From the NCBI RefSeq assembly GCF_026341125.1, contig NZ_JAPEOR010000012.1, forward strand, positions 1-37,105: a stretch of DNA of 37,105 bases, in the 5' to 3' direction. Source of the DNA: Streptomyces sp. NBC_01142. GTDB taxonomy: Bacteria > Actinomycetota > Actinomycetes > Streptomycetales > Streptomycetaceae. This document shows positions 31,895 through 37,105 of this stretch, in pieces (positions within the stretch are counted from its first letter, which is position 1; the number at the start of each line of letters is the position of its first letter). Under the pieces are notes generated by a model that was not told the origin of the DNA, did not search any database, and was given only the letters and a program-made list of their open reading frames with translations. The translations under genes were made by a program, and so were the position numbers.

Positions 31895-32508
31895 GCGAGG
31901 GCTCCAGAGGTGAGGTGACGGCGGCGCCGGAGACTGTGTTCCACGAGGCGGATCAGAACGGTCATGGCGGACGCGCGATTGCGGACATCGCAGGTGAGGA
32001 CCGGGACTTCGGGGTCGAGCTCGAGCGCCTGCCGCACTTCGGCAGGCGTGTAGCGGTACGCGTTGTCGAACTCGTTGACAGCGACGACGAACGGCGTCTT
32101 GAGCTGCTCGAAGTAGCTGACCGCGGCGAAAGAGTCCTCAAGGCGCCGGGTGTCCGCCAGGACCACCGCGCCGACCGCGCCGTACGAGAGGTCGGGCCAG
32201 GCGAACCAGAATCGCTCCTGTCCTGGCGTGCCGAACAGGAAAAGAATCATGGGGCGGGGCGGCTCGTCGAACGTGATCCGGCCGAAGTCCATGGCCACGG
32301 TGGTGGTCGTCTTCTCCGCCACGCCGGTCAGGTCGTCGATGTCCCGGCCGGCGTCGGTAAGGACTTCCTCCGTCATCAGCGGCTCTATCTCGCTGACTGT
32401 GGCGACCATCGTGGTCTTGCCGACGCCGAAGCCGCCGGCAACCACGATCTTCAGCTCCGCCACGGGGAGCGCCGCGCCCCCAGGCTCAGAGCCGAGTTTG
32501 TAGGCCAT
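31891..32508 (-). CDS. cvnD: Conservon GTP-binding protein (CvnD-like)
   Basis: A 205-residue small GTPase of the conservon type, with Walker A GGFGVGKTT (25-33), a G3-like FGTPGQERFWF segment and the guanine motif NEFDNA, where NKxD is usual. In conservons this protein acts as the switch of a membrane-associated G-protein-like complex with CvnA, B and C (established for Streptomyces). GGAGG precedes the ATG. It overlaps the DUF742 gene by 23 bases and the GAF gene by 4. Confidence 0.92.
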   Translation of the reverse strand: MAYKLGSEPGGAALPVAELKIVVAGGFGVGKTTMVATVSEIEPLMTEEVLTDAGRDIDDLTGVAEKTTTTVAMDFGRITFDEPPRPMILFLFGTPGQERFWFAWPDLSYGAVGAVVLADTRRLEDSFAAVSYFEQLKTPFVVAVNEFDNAYRYTPAEVRQALELDPEVPVLTCDVRNRASAMTVLIRLVEHSLRRRRHLTSGALA

Positions 32509-32851
32509 GAAGAAGTGCCTCCAGTAGGTGTACGTCGGGATCGGCTCCGGCGCCGACGGGGTTGGCCCGAGCCAACGCGTCGCAGTCGAGGAGATCCCCG
32601 ATCAGGACCTTCACCACTTGCACGGGCTGGTACGTCCGGGCGGCGAGTTCGGCAACGGAGCGGGGGACGCCGCTGCAGTGCAGCAGCAGCGCCTCCCCCT
32701 CGGGACTGGGGTGGGCCGTCCCGGGGGCGGCCGGTCGGGTGATCAGGCAGGTGGTGAGATGCAGCGTGTGGTGCGAGCGGGTGCGGCCTCCCGTGATCGT
32801 GTAGGGACGGACGTCCGCCAATGAGCTGTCGGCCCATCCGCCGGCCTCCAC
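32486..32851 (-). CDS. cvnC: Conservon DUF742 protein (CvnC-like)
   Basis: A 121-residue protein of the DUF742 family with the pattern VRPYTITGGRTR near residue 15 and a winged-helix-like C-terminal half: SVAELAARTYQPVQVVKVLI, then DLLDCDAL. GTG 32851 starts 1 base after the roadblock gene stop. It is the third component of the conservon, usually bound to the other three proteins. Confidence 0.9.
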   Translation of the reverse strand: MEAGGWADSSLADVRPYTITGGRTRSHHTLHLTTCLITRPAAPGTAHPSPEGEALLLHCSGVPRSVAELAARTYQPVQVVKVLIGDLLDCDALARANPVGAGADPDVHLLEALLHGLQTRL

Positions 32852-32852
32852 G

Positions 32853-33311
32853 TCACAGCCCCTGCCCGCTGAACGAGTTGGGCCGGGCCGCCACGACCAG
32901 GTGCTCGTCCAGGCCTCCGATGAAGGTCTCCATCTCGTAGCCGACCTGGCCGGCATCCGCGTCGGGCGTGGCCACAACGGCCAGGACGGTGTTCACCGCC
33001 TTGTTGTCGGTGAACTCGGCGCCAGCGCTCATCACGAAGAGGCTGCCGCCGTCGTGCTCGACGACGACCTGACGGATCCCGCCCGGCATGTCCTTGAACT
33101 GCTGGCGCCCGAGCGAGTACAGCCCGGAGATGACGGCCGCGAGGTTGTCGGCATCGTCGATCGGCTGTTCGGTCCAGGCCAGCTTCAGCCCGTCACCCGA
33201 AGCGAGGAGGGCGCGGGTCGTCCCGGGTGCCTTGTCGAGGAGCCCGGCGAGCAGTCCGCTCAACTGGTCTCGGGCGGACGTGGCAGAGGTCGGGAAGCCG
33301 TCGCTTTGCAT
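32853..33311 (-). CDS. cvnB: Conservon roadblock/LC7 protein (CvnB-like)
   Basis: A 152-residue roadblock/LC7 domain protein: QLSGLLAGLLDKAPGTTRAL, then LASGDGLKLA, followed by LAAVISGLYSLG and a central sheet. Roadblock proteins regulate small GTPases, fitting the GTPase two genes away. ATG 33311 has AGGAG 6 bases upstream, in preference to a longer frame to 33362. It precedes the DUF742 gene by 1 base. Confidence 0.92.
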   Translation of the reverse strand: MQSDGFPTSATSARDQLSGLLAGLLDKAPGTTRALLASGDGLKLAWTEQPIDDADNLAAVISGLYSLGRQQFKDMPGGIRQVVVEHDGGSLFVMSAGAEFTDNKAVNTVLAVVATPDADAGQVGYEMETFIGGLDEHLVVAARPNSFSGQGL

Positions 33312-33358
33312 AGGTTTCTCCTGGTAAGGGATGGAGGGTGGGCTGGACGAGGGGCGTC

Positions 33359-34888
33359 TCAAACGGCGGGTGGCGGAGACTCGGGGGAGTCTCCAGACGG
33401 TCTGCGAGAGCGGAAGTTCGCCATCAGCCCGCCGGTGGCGCGTCCCGCCGGTGCTTGCTGAACCAGAGGCGGGATACGCGTCTCGGCCTCGCCACGCCGG
33501 GGCAGTTGCGGTCGGCTTCCGTTCTGACCGGGAGAAGCCGCGGGTGCGCTTTCGCCCTGCAGAGCAGGCCGGATGCGCCGGGGCAGCTCAGCGGTGTCGT
33601 CCGGGTGAGGCATCATGTGCTCCCGTCGCGCCGGGCCGGGCGTGTGCGCGGAAGGACGTGGCCTTTGAGGAGGGGGCTTAGGCGAGTGCTGCCGGTCGGC
33701 GGGGACGAGCAGCTCTTTCGGGAGGACCACGACGGCCTGGGTCCCACCGACGATGTTGGGCCCCAACTGAATGGTGATCTTGTGCCGTTTCGCGAGGAGG
33801 GCAGCGACCAGGAGGCCGATCTTGCCTTCCCGCAGGCGGGCGCGAGGGTCCTCGCTCTCCGGCGCGGCCAGCAGGCGGTTGAGTGATTCCCGCTTCTGCT
33901 GCGACATGCCGGCGCCGCGGTCGAGCAGTTCGATGGCTATCCCGCCGGCGGCCTCATGGGTGTGGACCTCCACTCGGTCACTCGAGAAGCCGGTCGCGTT
34001 CTCCATCAGGGCAGCGAGCAGGTGCACCACGTTCGGGCTGACGTATCCCGGCAGTGCGACAGCTGTGTGCTGGGACGAGGCCACGCGCACCCGGTGATAC
34101 TCGGGGATCTCCGCGACAGCGCGCCGGATCGCCGTGGCCAGCACCACAGGTGCGCTGTCACGGGGAGGGGTGTTACCGCCCAGGACAGCGAGGCTCTCGA
34201 CCGCGCGCCGGATTTGGGTCAGCAGGTGATCGACCCGGAACAGCTCGGCCATCAACTCCGGATCCTCGATGTCCCTCTCGACCTCGGAGATGACGGTGAT
34301 GCTGCGGTTGACCAGACTCTGCAAACGCGGCGAGATCGACTTGAAGATCTCGGCGAGCTCCGCCTGCGCGTTGAGGTGTTGGTGCTGGCGGGCCGCGGCC
34401 AGCATCACCGCCTTCCACGCCTCGTCGAAGGCCTCGTCCAACAGGACAACGGCGTCAGCGCACAGGTTTCCGGTGCGTGACGGGGCAGCGGCCGGCGAGA
34501 AGTTGGTGTGTGCGGTGCCCTGCTCAGCTTGCTCCGCTGCCCAGCGGACGTGCTGTCGGCCTCTACCGATGGCGGTGACGACCTCATTCAGAGCCTGAAG
34601 AGCGGCGTCTCGCTCCCCCCGGACTTCCCCCATCCGGCTCAGGCCGCGGCGCGCGCGAAGTGACCGTGCTCCGGTCCACCACAACGTGCAGGCGGCCGCG
34701 GCGACAGCTGTCGCGATGCCGAGCGGGGTGGGCAGTACTTCGAACCCATCGAGCAGCCAGCCACCGGCCACCACCGCTCCCGTGAGAACGCTCCCCGCGA
34801 ACGCGGGCGGAAGGGCCACGCTGTCACTGGCGTGAGCGCGATGACGCCGGCTGGAGGGCATCGAGACCTCGGCTGTGTGATCAGACAT
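33359..34888 (-). CDS. cvnA: Conservon sensor kinase-like ATPase (CvnA-like)
   Basis: A 509-residue protein with two membrane segments at about 30-48 and 55-71 separated by a very short loop, a coiled-coil-like helical region (85-230) and a C-terminal HATPase domain with N-box ALMENATGFS near 290 and DRGAGM near 320. The C-terminal 110 residues are proline- and arginine-rich and probably disordered. No extracellular sensor domain is present, and no clear phospho-His box is seen, as is usual for conservon A proteins. GGGAG precedes the ATG. It overlaps the upstream small gene by 8 bases. Confidence 0.9.
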   Translation of the reverse strand: MSDHTAEVSMPSSRRHRAHASDSVALPPAFAGSVLTGAVVAGGWLLDGFEVLPTPLGIATAVAAAACTLWWTGARSLRARRGLSRMGEVRGERDAALQALNEVVTAIGRGRQHVRWAAEQAEQGTAHTNFSPAAAPSRTGNLCADAVVLLDEAFDEAWKAVMLAAARQHQHLNAQAELAEIFKSISPRLQSLVNRSITVISEVERDIEDPELMAELFRVDHLLTQIRRAVESLAVLGGNTPPRDSAPVVLATAIRRAVAEIPEYHRVRVASSQHTAVALPGYVSPNVVHLLAALMENATGFSSDRVEVHTHEAAGGIAIELLDRGAGMSQQKRESLNRLLAAPESEDPRARLREGKIGLLVAALLAKRHKITIQLGPNIVGGTQAVVVLPKELLVPADRQHSPKPPPQRPRPSAHTPGPARREHMMPHPDDTAELPRRIRPALQGESAPAASPGQNGSRPQLPRRGEAETRIPPLVQQAPAGRATGGLMANFRSRRPSGDSPESPPPAV

Positions 34889-35336
34889 GGCACATCTCCC
34901 GAGTCCGAAGCCTCATCGGCTGCCGGCCGACGTTCCGCATCCGGGCACGCATCAGGCTGAGGCTGTCGTGCAGTACGACCGCGTCAGTGGTCGGATAGGT
35001 CAGCGATTGAGGTGGCGCGACCCAGAAACGGTTGTGGCAGAGCAACTGGGGCCCCTGGGGCGAGCACTGAAGTGACGACCCGGGCTCGCATGCCGAGTGC
35101 GCGGCCCTCCACACGTCGGCGGTACCGGAGGTGACCGGCACGAGCAGCTGGCGGTGAGTCATGCAGCACAGCAAGGGACCGACCCGGTTCCCGCAGTCGA
35201 TCATCTCGTCGAGTGCGGCCATACCGAGGCCCATGCTGACGCGTACGACATCGAGCTCAAGCGGCAGTGTGAAAGGCGGCGGGGCCTCGCCGAATTGCAG
35301 CCGCCAGGGGTGGCGAGTGCTCAGTAGGGGAGTCAT
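34881..35336 (-). CDS. Unknown Streptomyces-type protein, 151 residues
   Basis: The N-terminal pattern PLELDVVRVSMGLGMAALDE, followed by VGPLLCCMTHRQLLVPV, resembles a small-protein family often found beside Streptomyces regulators, with no assigned function known to me. Four Cys/His-rich spots (LLCCMTH, HSACEPG, LQCSP, LLCHN) could bind metal. ATG 35336 was chosen with GGAGAG upstream; the longer open frame to 35849 lies over another gene. It overlaps the CvnA-like start by 8 bases, so it is coupled to the conservon. Confidence 0.6.
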   Translation of the reverse strand: MTPLLSTRHPWRLQFGEAPPPFTLPLELDVVRVSMGLGMAALDEMIDCGNRVGPLLCCMTHRQLLVPVTSGTADVWRAAHSACEPGSSLQCSPQGPQLLCHNRFWVAPPQSLTYPTTDAVVLHDSLSLMRARMRNVGRQPMRLRTREMCHV

Positions 35337-35451
35337 CAGCTCTCCGGTAAGGACGGTGGTGACCGTCAGGTTGGTGAGGGCCGCCCTGGTGCCGCGCCGT
35401 AGCGGGGGAGGCCGGCGCGGCACCAGAACGGGGACGTGACGTCGCGCGGGG

Positions 35452-35964
35452 CTAAGGGAGCGCTGCTGCGACGGCCGGCACGGACTCGCGAGGAGGCGGG
35501 ATCCGGCCGGACGGCTGCTCGGCGGAGGGAGGCCAGCGTCCCGTCTCCGAGCCGTGCCCCCTGTGTCCAGTAGGGGGCATCGTGGGGCCACCAAGCTCCC
35601 CGGCCGGATCACGCAGACCGTAGAACTCGTGGCACTCGCCCGGTCGACCGAACGCTGAAGGCCTGTCGCCCCATTCGACGATCGGGCCCCTGTGTGACAG
35701 CTCTGCGAATCCCGGGAGCCCGTCCAACGCGGCCGCGGTTTGGCGAGCGAAGACCTCTTCGACCATGTGTAACTGGCCGCCCCGTCGCGTAGCTCCCGTG
35801 GGCACGGCAAGCAGCGGGACCCGGAAGAGAGCCACTGCCACCGCGCCACGCAACAACCTGGAGTCGACCAAGCGCCGAGCCCAGTACTCGTAGTCGTAGG
35901 CCTGTTCCGGGGGGAGGAGCTGAGCCACTGGAACCTTGAGAGCGGAGTCCCTACGTGTGCTCAC
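35452..35964 (-). CDS. Unknown protein, 170 residues
   Basis: No family was recognised. The first 110 residues look folded (VAQLLPPEQAYDYEYWARRL, a hydrophobic VAVALFRVPLLAVP segment, VEEVFARQTAAALDGLPG), and the last 50 are proline- and glycine-rich and probably disordered. The GTG start overlaps the preceding stop (GTGA). The gap of 115 bases before the next gene contains nothing recognised. Confidence 0.55.
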   Translation of the reverse strand: MSTRRDSALKVPVAQLLPPEQAYDYEYWARRLVDSRLLRGAVAVALFRVPLLAVPTGATRRGGQLHMVEEVFARQTAAALDGLPGFAELSHRGPIVEWGDRPSAFGRPGECHEFYGLRDPAGELGGPTMPPTGHRGHGSETGRWPPSAEQPSGRIPPPRESVPAVAAALP

Positions 35965-36551
35965 GCGCTCAGCACCTCCCCGTCAACCTGGGGCAGCGGC
36001 CGGGACGGAGGGCCGAACTCTCCATTCGGCTTGAGGAATCCGGTGTCCTCGAACAGCACGACGCCGTTGCACAGGCGGCTGTAACCCGTCGCCAGGCAAC
36101 AGAGCAGCACGCGCGCACTGTGAAAGTCCGGCGCCGCTGCGGGCGGACACTCGGGTTGGTGCACGCACATGAGTCCGGCCGCGCCCATGGCGGTGAGCAG
36201 TTCTTTCACCGCGGTCGCGGCGCTCTGCAGGTGATCACGCGCCCTGAGCAGGTCGCCCGGCACAGGACTATCGATCAGTTCACCCGATGTACGCAGGATT
36301 TCGGTCACGCGGAATGACGCCAGCCCAGGAGCGGCTGCGGGCGTGCCCTCGCCGAGCTGCCTGTGATGGTCACGCAGCCTGGACATCAGGTCGTAGGCAT
36401 CTTGCTCCGTCGCGGGCACGACGACGGTCTCGGCGAGCACCAGGGCGATGGTCTCCATGGCGGCCGTCACCACCGAGCGTCCGGGCAACGGTGACAGTTC
36501 GGCGGGTACGCGTCGGCCGAAGCCTGTACGAACGAGACCGCTGAGGCTCAT
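35961..36551 (-). CDS. Unknown protein, 196 residues
   Basis: No family was recognised. It is mostly helical: AMETIALVLAETVVVPATEQ near residues 31-50, DLMSRLRDHHRQLGEG, a LRARDHLQSAATAVKELLTA helix, then a Cys-containing C-terminal half (GLMCVHQPECPP, LLCCLATGYSRLCNG). ATG 36551 overlaps the ATPase stop (ATGA) and has AGGAGG 5 bases upstream. It forms a coupled set with the RsbW-like ATPase before it and the gene after it. Confidence 0.6.
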   Translation of the reverse strand: MSLSGLVRTGFGRRVPAELSPLPGRSVVTAAMETIALVLAETVVVPATEQDAYDLMSRLRDHHRQLGEGTPAAAPGLASFRVTEILRTSGELIDSPVPGDLLRARDHLQSAATAVKELLTAMGAAGLMCVHQPECPPAAAPDFHSARVLLCCLATGYSRLCNGVVLFEDTGFLKPNGEFGPPSRPLPQVDGEVLSA

Positions 36552-37036
36552 GCCGCCTCCTGGCCGGATGCCGGAGTGCAGGACATCTCCATCCACACCG
36601 ATTTACCGACGCCGTCTGACGGTGCTTCCACACCCCAACGGTCCGCGAACGCCTGCACGATGAGCATGCCGCGACCACTCATCTCGTCCTCCGCAGCGGC
36701 GCGCACGCGGGGCTGCTCGTCCGAGGGGTCCTGAACCTTGAGCCTGATTCGCTGCCCGTCGCAGCTCATCGAGACCGTGATCGTGCCGTCGTGAACGCGG
36801 CGGCACCCATGCACCACCGCGTTGGCCATGAGCTCCTGAGCCCCCAACGCGAACTCGTCAGAGAGATGGCCGAGCCCCGACTTCCGCAGCATGTCCACCA
36901 GGTCGTGACGGAGAGGACCGATCGCCTCGCGGTTCGCGGCCAGAGCGGTGGCGAACGCGAACGGGCGCGGGGCGGGCCCCTCAGAGACGAGATCGGCCGG
37001 CATCTCCGCAGAGGAGGGGTGGGGGGAATCGGTCAT
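36548..37036 (-). CDS. RsbW-like anti-sigma factor ATPase/serine kinase
   Basis: A 162-residue single HATPase domain of the type found in SpoIIAB/RsbW: N-box GAQELMANAVVHG (N72), a G1-like DPSDEQPR near 103-110, and GRGMLIVQAFADRWG (121-135). These proteins bind a sigma factor or an STAS antagonist and phosphorylate the antagonist. In Streptomyces many such genes are orphans with unknown partners. The STAS protein at 28901 is a candidate partner, though it is 7 kb away. GAGGAGCG precedes the ATG. The remaining 69 bases to the window end carry only its upstream region. Confidence 0.88.
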   Translation of the reverse strand: MTDSPHPSSAEMPADLVSEGPAPRPFAFATALAANREAIGPLRHDLVDMLRKSGLGHLSDEFALGAQELMANAVVHGCRRVHDGTITVSMSCDGQRIRLKVQDPSDEQPRVRAAAEDEMSGRGMLIVQAFADRWGVEAPSDGVGKSVWMEMSCTPASGQEAA

Positions 37037-37105
37037 CTCGCACGCTCCTCGGCCTGCTCCATCGTGAAACCGCGACCGAATCAACGTCCTTCGCGTCCTG
37101 GGGCA

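Overview
The window looks like Streptomyces chromosome. It has very high GC, GTG and TTG starts are common, stop and start codons overlap by four bases (ATGA, GTGA), and there is a conservon (cvnA-D type) regulatory operon. No tRNA, rRNA or CRISPR array was seen. Apart from the non-coding part of a group II intron, no stretch over 300 bases lacks a gene.

Left part, about 150-17550: a composite secondary-metabolite locus. On the plus strand are a short-chain dehydrogenase, then a tightly coupled trio: an (E)-prenyl diphosphate synthase, a cis-prenyltransferase and a P-loop (dTMP kinase-like) kinase. A second cis-prenyltransferase converges on them. Divergent from it are three coupled cupin-like genes and a NUDIX hydrolase. 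On the minus strand runs a nine-gene series: carrier-condensation (PCP-C) didomain, sugar-nucleotidyltransferase, stand-alone adenylation (A) domain, transketolase, sugar phosphate cyclase of the 3-dehydroquinate synthase superfamily, sugar kinase, inositol-monophosphatase-like phosphatase and phosphohexomutase, preceded by an XRE/TPR-type regulator. Together these suggest a product that joins a cyclitol or carbasugar unit, an amino or aryl acid activated by the A domain, and possibly a Z,E-mixed isoprenoid chain. The product class is inferred. No glycosyltransferase, terpene cyclase or export gene is visible, so the locus probably continues left of the window.

Middle part, about 19170-28780: a minus-strand run of accessory genes. 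From upstream to downstream it holds a GH15 glucoamylase/trehalase-like protein, a 66-residue protein, a resolvase-like fragment without its catalytic serine, a small helix-turn-helix protein, a DUF6624 protein and three tandem endonuclease/exonuclease/phosphatase (EEP) paralogues. Several are joined by stop/start overlaps. The middle EEP gene is split by a complete 2499-base group II intron with an intact reverse transcriptase/maturase/HNH protein. The boundaries read from the sequence restore the reading frame exactly. A strong hairpin follows the last EEP gene. Beyond it lie an unknown gene and the XRE/TPR regulator.

Right part, about 28900-37036: minus-strand regulatory genes. There is an RsbW-like ATPase, unknown small genes, the conservon (sensor ATPase, roadblock protein, DUF742 protein, GTPase), a GAF protein, an acyl-CoA dehydrogenase-like protein lacking the usual catalytic glutamate, an unknown protein and a STAS anti-sigma antagonist.
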